Assembly (NCBI GenBank): GCA_001986395.2
Contig: MQVO02000005.1
Coordinates: forward strand, 1,364,001 to 1,428,000
DNA length: 64,000 bases
Direction: 5' to 3'
DNA from: Irpex lacteus
Lineage: Eukaryota; Basidiomycota; Agaricomycetes; Polyporales; Irpicaceae
Shown here: positions 10,228-21,429 of the stretch, one piece after another
How the letters are laid out: the number at the start of each line of letters is the position of its first letter
How positions within the stretch are numbered: position 1 is the first letter of the stretch
Notes under the pieces: model-generated
Seen by the model: the letters and a program-made list of their open reading frames with translations, nothing else
What the model was told of the DNA's origin: nothing
The model's database searches: none
Position numbers and translations under genes: made by a program

Positions 10228-12527
10228 ACGATTCCTGAGGAACGAAGTTGAATCGTTTCCAGTGCGGGATCGCACGCTGGTCTCGCAACATGTAACTTTC
10301 ATGTTCCGTGGGAACTTGTTGCCTTTTATGATAACACAAAATAGCGCCCAAGTGACAGAGACAGGTCATGCAATTACATAAACACAATTGCATGAGAGGT
10401 TGGCTTGAGGCTCATTCAACTCAACTACATGCGTCAAACTGCTGATGTAATAGAATGTAAAGAGCCAGCTACCTACCATAATAGGAAATGCGATCAAACA
10501 TCAATTACGGGCGCTTATTTGAGCGTTTATGTGATCATTTGTGTAGTTGTGATGGGAGATCAAATTGATGGTGGCCTCTGATTGGCTAATGACAACTTTG
10601 TTTAGATATAATCTATAGAGTTGTGGGATCATGAATATATAAGAATCATGTCATACTGATGGCTAGATCTTGCACAAAATGGCAATCAATGTCAGATCTG
10701 TCCAGATCTAGCATAGATCTTCAGATATCTCTTGAACCTCTGCATAGATTCATACAAAATTTGAGCATAGCAATCTATAACATGAAAAGCATGCTTAGGT
10801 GGAGTTTGATGTCAATCAAACAATATCCAAATATGGTAATATAGAAAATAGCTCAAAATATAGCTAGAAGACTTGTTGATAATCACTAAAGTGCTACGCA
10901 ATCTAATGAGCTAGTGTACATTAAATTACTGAGCAATATTTTCTCATGTACTTAGACTTTCTAGCTATTATTTTGAACCAAAATAGACATTATTTGATCT
11001 GAAAAGAATTTTCCTTCAGTAAAGTTTGAATTTGACACCTTGAGAATAACACAACACAAATTAGGGGTGATTGATGAACAGGTGATGTCTTAGGTGCTTG
11101 TTCATGCTTGCATCAGCTGAAATCACTCTAGATTTGATTGCAAAATCTTTGACATGAATGAATACTTTTGTATATACTGTGCCGAAAATAAGTTTCGCAA
11201 CTGCCATATATGGCAGATGTGCAGTGGCCACTTTCATCGTGTATTCAGGCTGCAGCAGGACTCGTAAAATTATGAATATATTTGTAGTAAAGGTAGCCGA
11301 TATGTAGTACATAACTGTATAAAAACTTCACCTGATAAATTCGAGCATGCTGCGCTATTCAAGGATTATCAAGATTACCTCTGATCGTGTCCTTGGGTGA
11401 ATACTATGCTATGAAAGACGTTAGGAATAGTAGTTTATAGTGTATAATATTCTGTAACGCTCCTCAATACAATCACAAAGGTTTCGTATGGTCTGATTGC
11501 GACATTGGAGTGCTAAAAACACTAACAAGTTCATATAAAATTGCGCTACACAATGAAGAATTTATAGAAATTCATTACTACGTTGCGAGCTCAGAATAGG
11601 TACTTTAGAATTGTAATCATGACTAGAGCAGCATAAAATGATAGCTCTTTGTTCCATTTGTTTAGCTACGGAAATTCTGCAACCATTGGTCTTAAGACCG
11701 TATGGCAGCAGTACATTGCGGAGTGGTTTAGTGAGCTACATCTAAAGGTAAATCACTCAGACACATTATATTCATGTTGAAAGGCATCATAACATTATTC
11801 TACACTATCTTACTGCCGATTCAAGAGCCATTCAGGGTGCGGTACGTGCCCGAAAACACAATCAGCGGTAATTTTTGTAATCCTTCAATAGTGCAACAAC
11901 CTCGCATTTATCAAGTGTAGTTTCTATACAGCTCTGTACCATACATCGACCACTTCTACTACAAATATATTCATGATTTTACGAGTCCTGCTGCAGCCTG
12001 AATGCACGACGAAAGCGGCCACTGCACACCTGCCATATATGGCAATTGCGAAACTTATTTTCAGCACAGTAATTAAAATAAGTTTATTGAAGCAGTCTCA
12101 AGAATCTACCTAGACAATAAGCCAAGTAAATTGAGAGTGTTACATGAGTATCTACTAAAATGTAGCTTACTAAGAGTAAGTTGTTTATTACTTTAATTTA
12201 TATATATAGTAAAGAGAAGTGTTTAACTAGGATAAATACAAAATTACAATGAAGATGAGCAGTATTACTTACTTGAGCAATAAGTATGTTAACGACATTT
12301 AGCTTATCTAAATTTGAGAGATGATATTTTTTATTCTTGTGGAGTCAATCCTAGCACATACATAAATATAATGAATACTATAACTTATCTTATTACATTT
12401 AAAATATATATAACAGATTACATACTCAGAAATTGTATTTTTGCTACTTGCTAGCCTGCAGGTTATAGTTTCATGCTGTTGGTTTCAGGAATCGTATTTT
12501 GCCGCTTGTCGGCTTGCTTCACACAAG
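10228..12527 (+). mobile_element. Helentron-like non-autonomous element, copy H1
   Basis: The left end has the 5' hairpin ACGATTC (10228-10234) / GAATCGT (10250-10256), preceded by TT. The right end has CAGGAATCGT (12486-12495), the hairpin GCCG-CTTGT-CGGC (12501-12513) and terminal CACAAG followed by T. Inside are the gcgcccaa (10347) and gcgcttattt (10512) motifs seen in sister copies, and an inserted mariner-type MITE (11177-12069). No protein is coded. Pairing of these two ends into one element is inferred from orientation and from the length of sister copies; internal similarity to them is weaker than elsewhere. Confidence 0.5.
11177..12069. mobile_element. Tc1/mariner-type MITE M1 (893 bp, long inverted repeats)
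   Basis: The element is flanked by TA at 11175-11176 and 12070-12071, the expected target duplication of Tc1/mariner transposons. Inverted repeats begin CTGTGCYGAAAATAAG and run about 145 bp with roughly 90% match. They contain a palindromic TGCCATATATGGCA and the shared block GGCTGCAGCAGGACTCG. The 600 bp between has no transposase. It sits inside Helentron-like copy H1, so it is the younger insertion. The similar element at 53899-54793 has almost the same length and related repeat sequence. Confidence 0.85.
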
Positions 12528-13281
12528 TTTTGAAACATTTTGCTGCATATTTATGAACTCCACCCACCAAAATTTTGGACCATGGACAACATTGGAGACA
12601 CTGGATCTCTCAGATTCAAGGATCTGTAATTCCAGTTTATCAAATCAGTGCCAATGTAACATCATAACATCTATAAAGAGAAGTCAACCAATCTTCATCA
12701 CACTCCATGATGAAATTATGTCACACTTCAGATTGGGTCAAAAGTGCGTCTGTGGTGCTTACAAGGGAAACACTGTATTCACACTTTGCTAACAGGAGGC
12801 AAACTGGTCAAATATTAAAAACAGCTTCAGTAGTTGAATAATACTCAGAGGATTGTTGATAGTCCTACAGTAGCAAGATTATATTAGAGATTTTGTTAGA
12901 TGCCCCATCCTTGATAAATAAAGTATATATCTTATCAATTTTGCATCTGTTTACTTTCATAATCTTTATACTCTTCAGTATATTGATTGATGTATTTTAT
13001 GTCCAAAGTGTAACACTATTGTTGAAAACACCAATTTGAGCCACTCTCTTGACTACAGAGTATCATAGTGAGTCATATACTAGAAGAACTATATCATGCA
13101 AAGTTGAAACTCGGAAATTATTCAAAATTGTATAGTATGTCTCACAATTTCTCATATCTTTTTCAATACTGCACTTATCAAAATTCTGAGTTCACATTCA
13201 GAACTCTGGGAAAATTCTGGTCAGAAAACATATATATCCATTTTGCCATCAAAATATAGCAATATCATATGATCTTATTCA
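12528..13281. other. degenerate repeat and unique AT-rich DNA
   Basis: No gene is supported. Bases 13160-13270 are a reversed, decayed copy of the ggaccggatttt module found in Helentron-like copies (for example near 50130). The rest looks unique and noncoding, with two stretches of moderate protein-like composition that lack motifs. Confidence 0.4.
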
Positions 13282-13808
13282 CAATTCCTGAGGTACGAAG
13301 AAGAATCGTTCCAGTGCGACCTAGCATTTTGGACAGCTGCAACATGTAACGCGAGTGCCTCCTCAGCGTCTAATTTTACCAATACAGTGGGCAACAAATT
13401 CATTAGCATTTGCTTGTAGTTGGGCGCTTTTTTGATGTCGAACAGATTTCAATTTTTGTAGGGGCCATCACACATTTAATCTACACAAAAACTATGTCAG
13501 ATTATAGCCCTTGAGAAGACCTTTCAAATGATACAACTTTCATATCAAAAGGTGGAGATTTGAGGAAGTTATGAGCTGGATGGCTTTGGATGACGACCTG
13601 AGATTTTAAACTCCGCTTCAAAGTGTTATAGGCACTTTGTAAGCATCTCAAGCACGTAGTATTACATACTGTACATGCATTTGAAGTAAGCCCATACTAT
13701 AAGACATAGTATCAGACATGGTGTTATGTGTGGCATGATGCATGGCATGATTCCCGGCATGATTCCTTGAAAGACGAGGATGACATATGAATTCAAAATT
13801 AGCCCACT
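13282..13808 (+). mobile_element. Helentron-like family A, 5' fragment
   Basis: It starts with the 29 nt 5' hairpin (13282-13310, one base off the family consensus) and runs through the gggcgcttttttgatgtc segment, the core block with GATGACGACCTGAG (near 13590) and the start of the TGGCATGATTCC tandem repeat (13735-13770). It stops abruptly at about 13808 against unrelated DNA, so the 3' three quarters is missing. Confidence 0.75.
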
Positions 13809-14526
13809 ATGCTGTTGAATCTGTACAAAAAATCAATTCCGCGCGCGTCAAGAAAATTCCCGCGCACACGCGAGTGGGAACCGGCACTTGTTAAGGCTCC
13901 CAGCCTGCGTGACAATACAGACACCCACTTTATGGAGGTTTTCAGATATCGTTACCGGCCTGTGACTGAGTTAGAAACCGATGAATTGAGATTATTATAG
14001 GCTGATGCGCGATAGAAAACCCCAATAACAAAAGATTTATCTTGGGAAGAGCCGTTACGGATTGTGTCACACCTGTGACACGTCGTGTTCAGACGTGTTT
14101 CGGAACACGTCTCAGCCATTGCTCCTTTGTTTCTACTGGTAGTATTGCACGCAAGCCCTCCGAATCTCCCTTATTTACGTGTAAATAGTCTCTGTTAGCT
14201 TTTTGGTCATTACTGATGAGGTTAATATCTAGTTATCATATCATATTCTGTTGTCATGCCCGAGGGTCCTGTTCTCCTAGCCTGGGCATATCGGATGAAC
14301 AGGCGTATTAGGGCTTCAAATATACCTTTACAAGGTATAGTTATACTCTGAACACATTCGCATTTGCTTACTATGTGTCTAGCCCGCTTCGTATTCTATC
14401 CCAGGTGCTTTGCAATGGGTACAGCTGTCAAGAGCTACATGACTTGCACGGTACAGCACGAAGAAGACTACAATCCGGACATGGATATCTGTGAAGACAA
14501 TTGTCCTGACCATGCTAAGCCTAGTT
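13809..14526. other. unique DNA, no gene recognised
   Basis: This 718 bp stretch is less AT-rich than its surroundings, with CpG-rich pieces (ccgcgcgcgtc near 13841) and two inverted repeats: TGTCACACCTGTGACA near 14065, and ACGTGTTTCGGAACACGT near 14093. An ORF of 63 codons at 13809-14000 has no recognised family. It may be a relic of host sequence between two element ends. Confidence 0.35.
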
Positions 14527-14879
14527 ACGATTCCTGAGTGAAACAAAAGAGAATCGTCTCAATCCAGGATGCTGCATTTACAGCACTTGTTCGTCACGGA
14601 TTTCGTTGGCAAAGCATGAGAATTCTACTTGTGTTACGTCTCTTACTATACTAGCAAAGGCTTGTACGTGGGCGCTTTGGTAGTGGAAGTACATATTCAA
14701 GCTTTCATGTACTATACTCTTCAATGTGCCCATGCAATGTATACACCAATAGATAGCTAAAAGTTAGATCTTTCATTTTATGTAACTATCATACAGTTTG
14801 GACAGGAACTCAAGGAGATATGCGTTGGATGGTATGAGATGACGACCTGAGCTTCAAACTCAGAGAAACTCCGAACTTA

Positions 14880-14950
14880 AGCGCTTGACCACGCGCAGAA
14901 GCAAATCTGAAATATCCCAGTTCAAGAGGTCGTGAGTTCGAATCCTTTTA
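14880..14950 (+). other. tRNA-like segment with B box
   Basis: The sequence GCGCTTGACC, later TTCAAGAGGTCGTG and AGTTCGAATCC, resembles the anticodon stem (CTTGA/TCAAG) and T arm of a tRNA. The B box matches the consensus GGTTCGANTCC at 10 of 11 positions. It lacks a paired acceptor stem, so it is not a functional tRNA. It is probably a pol III promoter relic inside a mobile element. Confidence 0.5.
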
Positions 14951-15293
14951 GCATTACTTTTAAACTTGCTTGTGTTTGATTCAATAATATGTTGAAAATG
15001 TGTAATAGTATTTGGAATTACTACCTGATATAGCCGTATAGTTCATATAGTTAGCATTATGTAAACATCTGCCAACTCACAATATTTATATTTAGTGAGC
15101 AATAAAATATGATACTAAACATAGACTTCACGTAATCTATGCTCTCTTTATCATGCATTTCGACATGTGACACATCTGTATACTGTATCAGAGATTATAT
15201 TCTGATTTCTGGACATTTTTCCGGCTCAAAATGAGTTTTCAACAAAATTGGGTTGAAAATACATTAAAATCCCTTGACCTTGTAGTCATTATC

Positions 15294-15369
15294 TAAGCAG
15301 TATTACGAGGAGTTCAGAACAAGCGCCCATGAGACGGCGCTTGTTCTGAACTCCTCGTAATACTGCTTA
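15294..15369. repeat. perfect 34 bp inverted repeat, 8 nt loop
   Basis: Arms 15294-15327 and 15336-15369 are exactly complementary, with GGCGC next to the loop. Versions with a few mismatches sit at the same relative place in two other copies (17162-17237 and 50435-50510). It would form a very stable cruciform or RNA hairpin. Confidence 0.9.
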
Positions 15370-16747
15370 CATGAGCAAAAAGACTATATTTACAAGGAGA
15401 ATGATAGTTTGAACATTCCATTGCAAGTTTGCAACATTATGTGGTTTAAACATGGGATGATAATGCAACATGTGTAGCACCATCAAAACATAACCCAATT
15501 GAGTAGTAGCTCTGGGTGTCTATTTTATTAAAAGACAAACAATCACTGTATCATGGAAATAACAGTTTTCATCTATTAAAAACAGCAATAGACATGTTGT
15601 GCTTTGCTTATAATTGCCTAAAAAGGTAATTATATATACTCACTGTCTTGTGGAGTGTATAGGCGCTTATTTTCAGAGTCTTTTATTTTAGCATGATATC
15701 ATATGTCAAAAACATATGCAAATGTTAAAAAACATATTATATGTTTTTTTGTCCGGATTTTGCTCAGGATTTCAGATGTGGGTTTAGAATTCCCATTGCT
15801 GTAGTCAGTCATGATGTATTCAACATTTGACCCTTTCCTTCATGTAGGTTGAGTGAAATTAGCATTTAATGGTCATGTCTTTCAAATTTTGTTTCATTCT
15901 CGATCTTGCCTTTCTTTTGCTTCTTATCTGACTTTATTTGCTCTTATCTTTTTCCCTCCTCCCTGTATCCTTTCTTTATTCTATTTCAACATGCTTCTTT
16001 CTTCCCATTCAAGTAATCCTTTTAATGTGCCCAACTATAACTGTCTTGGTTGATTACTGATAGAACTTCACTAGAACTTTGATGTCTATGCCACTTATGT
16101 GTTGTGTCCTACTTCTTCCCTTCAATCATATTGTTTGTGACTATCTTCACCCGGTCTTCACTTAATCTGCATCTTGCACCTAGAATGTGCTTGTGCCTAC
16201 TTCTCCTGTTGTTTTTATGTTATTTCTTTGCCTATTGACTGTACTTGTTAACATGATCAGTATCACCTCGTGATTGGCGCTCACACAGAACTCAAGTGAT
16301 TTTTCTCTCTTTACTCAAAATTTGATCATTGTCACTAGCAGGTTGTGCTCTGTTGAACTGCTCTATATTATCAATTTGTACATAGTTGCATTCTTTTATT
16401 GACTTTTTCATCATGCTGCTCATTGTATCTCTTTGCCAATTTTCTTGAGCTTAGCAAAGCATAACTACTCTTGTTTACTTAATGCATGTTTGCATTTTTG
16501 CATTTCCTTAAACTGTGGTAAGCATAATAATACATTTTGCACATAGACATGATACAACATCACTTTGTTGTATAGTATTTCTATTTCAAAACAATTGGAA
16601 ATGCATATTATTGAAATCGACTCAAGTTCTCTTATGTTATATTCATTGAATAATGTGTTGAGGGTAATAAAAATTTTAATGCATACGCACAAACAGTTCT
16701 CATCAAAAAATACGCAGGAATCGTTACTATGGCCTCACTCCCCCAAG

Positions 16748-16814
16748 TTGGATAGACCTTCAACGTTCGCATAGGGAACCCTGGCGGTATTTATTAGAGA
16801 GCCGTTTGGAAGGA
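16748..16814. other. 67 bp spacer between two tail-to-tail 3' ends
   Basis: This short unique sequence is bounded on the left by a forward Helentron-like 3' end (16747) and on the right by an inverted one (16815). It starts with T and ends with A, so both elements are followed by T in their own orientation. No function is seen. Confidence 0.5.
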
Positions 16815-17161
16815 CTTGGGGGAGTGAGGCCATCAAGTGGCAAGTAACTATTCCTGAAAATAAGTGCCTATACACTTCAAAAGACAGTGAGTATGTACAG
16901 TTATCCGTTTTGATAATCATAGACAAAGCACAGTATGTCTATTACTTATTTGAAAGGCGAAAGCAAATATTTTTATGATACAGTGTTTATGTGTATTTTA
17001 TTACAAGAAAAGTCAGTAGCTACAACTTAATTGGGTTATGTTTTGATGACATCACACGCGTTGCATTATGATATCATGTTCTAGCTGCATGGCACTGCAA
17101 ACTTGCAAAGGAATGTTCAAACTTTCATTTTACCCCATAAACATATTCTTTTGTGCTCATG

Positions 17162-17237
17162 TAAGCAGTATTATGAGGAGTTCAGAGCAAACGCCCACAA
17201 AACGGCGCTTGTTCTGAACTCCTCGTAATACTGCTTA
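17162..17237. repeat. imperfect long inverted repeat
   Basis: Related to the perfect repeat at 15294-15369, with three or four mismatches between arms (for example TATTATGAGG against CCTCGTAATA). GGCGC again flanks the loop. Confidence 0.8.
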
Positions 17238-17664
17238 GATAATTGGCACAAGATCTAGGGCTTTTAATGTATTTTTCATCACATTTTGCTGCAAGCTCAT
17301 TTTGAGTCGGAAAAATGTTCAAAAATCAGCATATAATTGCTGACATAGAGACAGGCCATATATGTTAGAATCATAATCTTAAACTTCCTAAGCCTTACCA
17401 CTACTGCCACTCCTATACCCAGCACATTAAATTTGGGAAAATCCAAAAATGCAAAATATATTCAGTGTTTCTCAAATATCTCCTGAACCAGTGCAGCTAT
17501 CATGATTCTGAGATCAGATTCGGAATCGTGGGAAAAATCCGGTCCAGAAAACATATTTTCATTTCTGACACCTGCATATGTTTATATCATGTGACACCAT
17601 CCCAAAGGAGCAAAACGACAAAATAAGCGCCCAAGCGCCCAGGAAGGCGGTGAGAGCACTCCAT

Positions 17665-18151
17665 TAGTGTTGCTCATGGTTCAGCTCCTTAGCCACGAGC
17701 CGTGTAGCTGAACCGTTTTGAAGCCGAGCTAAGCCGAGCCATCAGTTACCGGCTCTTGCCGGTTCAGCTTGTCACGGCTCATGGCTCATAAACCGGCTGT
17801 GACGGCTTAAGCCGGTGATCCATCCTGGCAATGGACAAATTTACCGATCCTTTACACATTTGAATAAAATCAGTCAGAATGCAATTAGGGTGAGTTTGCA
17901 GTACTCACAGACATATTTCCGAGGTTTTTTCAGCAGAATTGTGAAGTGTAGGTAGCCAGAGAGGCAAGGTTAGTATCGGCCCATAGAACGTGAGGACGAG
18001 GCACCCGTATTGATGGCCCATAACCGGCTGAGCCGTAGCCGTTTGAACCGAGCCGTAACTTGGCGGCTCGGTGTGGCTCGATTCATCACTTCTCATCAAA
18101 AGCCATCAAAGCTGAACCGTGCTGAGCTGGGCTGCGCCATGAGCAACACTA
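17665..18151. mobile_element. hAT-type MITE (487 bp)
   Basis: Terminal inverted repeats are TAGTGTTGCTCATGG (17665-17679) and its exact complement (18137-18151), which fit the hAT terminal consensus. The 8 bp flanks CACTCCAT (17657-17664) and CACTCCGT (18152-18159) are a target duplication with one change. The uninterrupted paralogue at 50008-50015 (minus strand) carries a single CACTCCAT followed by TACCCTTTTAGG, which proves the insertion. The interior is rich in GAGCCG/CGGCTC motifs, likely transposase-binding sites, and has no transposase gene. Confidence 0.93.
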
Positions 18152-18367
18152 CACTCCGTTACCCTTTTAGGCAATCTTAAGGGAAAGCATTTGTCTGTCA
18201 GCCATTTGATGGCCTGGAAACTATTATTTTATTGATGTGGCCAATTTTCAGGCTTTTAATAAAATAGAAGCTCATGTACCTACCCTTTTGGGTTGTGATC
18301 TGCTTACTAGTATGATATTAGCCAATAATAGAGGTTAAATATTTTGCTTCCGCAGTTTTGGCTCTTT

Positions 18368-18440
18368 TTAGCTAAGCTTGATTATGTACTTTCTCAGCTC
18401 AGAAGGTTGCAAGTTCCAATCCCCTAGGTGCCACTTTTTT
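18368..18440 (+). other. tRNA-like segment with A and B boxes
   Basis: TAGCTAAGCTTG (about 18371-18382) matches the pol III A box at 11 of 12 positions. AGTTCCAATCC (about 18414-18424) is B-box-like. Between them lies CTCAGCTCAGAAGGTTGC, and a T run follows GTGCCAC. It is present inverted at 49730-49815. It looks like a tRNA-derived promoter inside the element rather than a working tRNA gene. Confidence 0.5.
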
Positions 18441-18658
18441 ATTCGACCTAAAGCTTTATCCCAACATAATACAAAAACATGATAAAATGATAATATAATC
18501 CATGAGTACATTGGTCATTTTATTCCTACTGAACATAGAGCATACAACTGATGACATTGAGATTACATGCAATTTTGTTGTCCACTAATCATATGCTGTA
18601 GATCAATGGTGTGAACGTGATTCCCAGTTGTAGAAATATATGAACTCATTCAGTGATT

Positions 18659-20458
18659 ACGATTCCTGAGTGAAACGAAAGAGAATCGTTTCAATCCAGG
18701 ATGCTGCATTTACGGCGCTTGTCCGTGACGAGTTTTGTTGGCAAACTGTGGGAATCTTGCTTGTTACTGTTTTTATGATAGTAACAACTACTTGTATGCA
18801 GGCGCTTTGACTGTGGAAGTATATATTCATCTTTTACCACACTATCTCCTTCAATAAATACATGAAATGTATATATCAATAGATAGATAGAAACTAGAGC
18901 TTTCATTCTATGTCACTATCATAAAGTTTGGACGAGAACTGAAGGAAATATGAGCTGGATGGCATGAGATGACGACCAGCATATTCACACTCAGATAAAC
19001 TCCGCAGTTAGGCGTTTCAGCATGGACACAAGTGAACGCGCAAGATTTGAGTTCAAAAGGTCGCAATTTCAATTCCTCCTTCAGCCTTTTTCAACGTCTT
19101 GTGTAATTCAGATCACATGATGTTCAGAAAGAAGGTAGAGCTGCAATAAATGGTCATTTATTATATTCATGGCTCTACAATATTGTACGTGAATTTAACA
19201 TTGAATATAATCTTCCTTCTCCCAATAAAGACAAGTTTGATACTTTTTACATTATATATCTTGGCTGGTACATATAATGAGAAGATGGTAATCTATAATA
19301 GCTCCTAGTTGACATCAAAATCATGCAGATTAAGTTAAAATTGTATAAATACTAGATAAACTGTATAAAATGATAATTCAATACAGTAACCATTGATGCA
19401 GGGCAATCATTGATAGCTTTATAGTTATGAAAAAGGTCTCAGAACATGTTAGTAATTATATTGTGATTTTATATGAATCTTACAGAGTGAAACGGGCCAA
19501 CTGTGAAATAAATGACAAAACGACCAAAAATTATTAAATCCTGTGACCTTCACGTGTTCACCTAAGCATGATTACACTTTTGCATAGTTAGGCGCCAGAA
19601 GGACAGCGCCTAACCATGTAAAAGTGTAATCACCATTACATGAGCAAGAAACTCTGTTTCTAGAGGCATATGAGCCAGAAAGCATGTTTTTAAGAGGTAT
19701 ATACGTGTTTTATTGTCTTACACTATGTTATAAAGCTTGTATACGTGAACATAGATCAATATACACATAGTGCCATCATAACATAGCCCAAAATGGTAGT
19801 CAATGTTGTTACTAGGACTTTAATTTGAGTCAAAGTTTTAAAAGTGGCCGCATCATGAAAATAATAGTTTCTAGCCCATTATAATACCTAAAGAAGCAAT
19901 AGTATGAACTAAGCACATGTTTGGGCGCTTATATAGGTTTGTTTTTCTATTTTTAGAAAAATCACATGTTTTAAACATATGAAAACATATGAAAATATAC
20001 AAAAACATATGAAAACATAAAATCAATATATATAGTTTTGCATATCATTCTGGCTCACAATTTCAAATTCAAACTGTCATTTTTAATTACTCAAGTGATC
20101 CATAATCTGACCACCTGAGATACACAAAAGATCCTCAATTTCATTCTTCTTTCAAATTTTTGCAGAGTTAAATCTGATTTGTGCAGTACAGTAACGTTGC
20201 AGCTTTGACAGAGAACTGACATAGTGCTTGAATATACGTATATACTTTGTTTGAGTGAAAATACATCTGATTTAAATCACCTTTTGGTGGAACAGTTTAG
20301 ATGCTTGCCCCTTGGAGTTTGAACTATTTTACAAAGTTATTGCTTCTACACTCCTTGTAGTATTATATAAGGTCTATGTTTGATTGTTTTACTATGGTTT
20401 CAAATTTATCAAAACTCAGGAATCGTTTCCTGCCACTTGATGGCCTTACTCCCACAAG
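18659..20458 (+). mobile_element. Helentron-like family B element, copy H4
   Basis: Complete at both ends: 5' hairpin ACGATTC / GAATCGT (18659-18689), preceded by TT; 3' CAGGAATCGT (20417-20426), hairpin GCCA-CTTGA-TGGC (20432-20444) and CCCACAAG followed by T. The interior has the core block (about 18957-18980), a tRNA-like block (about 19015-19080), an inverted repeat (19570-19631) and gggcgctta (19923). No protein is coded. It interrupts copy H3. Its 3' end abuts a Gypsy pol fragment. Confidence 0.82.
19570..19631. repeat. 26 bp inverted repeat centred on GGCGCC
   Basis: GATTACACTTTTGCATAG and its near complement lie on either side of GGCGCC/GCGCC. The arm sequence differs from that in copies H2 and H3, but the GGCGC loop-proximal core is the same. 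Confidence 0.75.
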
Positions 20459-21429
20459 TGAGTGTTGTTCCTATCACGGTTCAACTTTGAAATTGTACCA
20501 CGTCCAGGCAAAGCCATGGGTAAACCTGATGTCCTCACTCGGCAAAGCCAACATGAGGTCAAGGACAAGGATGACAATCAGAACCAAGTGATTCTGACAC
20601 CGGACAGGTTCCGAGCAGCTGCCTCTCAACGAGGACATGCAAGGGTAGTACTGGATAGAAAGCTGTTGAAACGTATTCGTGAATGTTCAGAAAAGGATGT
20701 TGGAGTCGCAGATGCTCTTGCAAAGGTCCAGAGCCTAGGATCTAGGAAGCTACGTAAAGGAATCGAAGAATGAACCACCGAGAGTGGTCTACTTCTCTTC
20801 CGGGGAAAAGTCTATGTTCCCAAAGACCTCGAACTACGTAAGGAGCTTACCCGACTCCACCACAACGTGCCGGCAGCTGGACACCCGGACCGCTACAAGA
20901 CGCTGGAGCTCCTTTCACGAAACTACTGGTGGCCCAGTATGTCCAAATTCATACACAAATACGTGGACACCTGCAATATCTGTCAACAAACAAAGATCTT
21001 CCCTGCACCAGCTCACGGTCCGCTTCAACCGCTTGATTCTCCCAACACCCCTTGGGAGAGTGTTATGACCAACTTCATTGTCAGGCTCCCACAAAGCAAT
21101 GAGTATGACTCCATCACGGTAGTAGTTGATCGACACTCAGGGCAAGCACACTGCTACCCCTCGAAAAAAACAATGAAGGCTCCAGACCATGTGCATGACT
21201 ACATCACACAGGTCTTCCATCACCACGAAGTCCCCAAGCAGATCATCTCAGATCGAGGTTCTGTATTTGCATCGAAATTCCTCAAGGCAATCTATGAAGC
21301 CCTCGGGGTCACGCCCTCCATGTCAATGGCTTATCACCCACAAACAGATGGCAAGACTGAGCAACTCAACCAAGAGATTGAGCAGTATCTACGAGCCTTC
21401 TGCACGTATCGACAGGATGACAGGACTGA
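20459..21429 (+). pseudogene. Ty3/Gypsy pol fragment (RNase H end to integrase)
   Basis: One frame (phase of 20462) covers the fragment, with one nonsense codon (TGA at 20771-20773). It opens inside the end of RNase H (LSRFNFEIVPRPGK, then KPDVLTRQ). The linker and integrase zinc-binding HHCC region follow (LHHNVPAAGHPDRYKT, CNICQQTK), then the integrase core with Asp in VVVDRHSG, Asp in ISDRGS and Glu in TDGKTEQLNQE. It ends just before the usual LPLAEFAYNN region. Both ends coincide exactly with Helentron-like 3' termini (20458 and 21430), so the fragment has been trimmed or captured between two elements. No LTRs are present. Confidence 0.9.

Larger units (their letters stand above)
14527..16747 (+). 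mobile_element. Helentron-like family B element, copy H2
   Basis: The 5' hairpin is ACGATTC / GAATCGT (14527-14557), preceded by TT. The 3' end has CAGGAATCGT (16715-16724) and terminal CTCACTCCCCCAAG followed by T, but the usual GCCA-CTTGA-TGGC hairpin has lost part of its left arm. In order it carries the core block (about 14825-14850), a tRNA-like B-box block (14880-14950), a perfect 34 bp inverted repeat (15294-15369), an attgcctaaaaagg-type hairpin (about 15620) and the gcgcttatttt block (15662). The last kilobase is T/C-rich. No protein is coded. Length is 2.2 kb. Confidence 0.75.
16815..18658 (-). mobile_element. Helentron-like element, inverted, 5' truncated, copy H3
   Basis: Read on the minus strand, the 3' end is complete: hairpin GCCA-CTTGA-TGGC (16829-16841) and terminal CCCCCAAG followed by T. 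Moving inward come a gcgcttattt-type block (about 16860), the imperfect long palindrome (17162-17237), the ggaccggatttt module (about 17440-17560), gcgcccaagcgccc (17627), an inserted hAT MITE (17665-18151), a reversed gcctaaaaggg hairpin and a tRNA-like block (18368-18440). It is cut off where copy H4 begins at 18659. The segment closely matches 49560-50450 in reverse. Confidence 0.7.

Noticed and set aside
14880..14950. Functional tRNA gene
   Set aside because: B box and part of the anticodon arm are visible, but no paired acceptor stem or standard D arm. The copies diverge like repeats.
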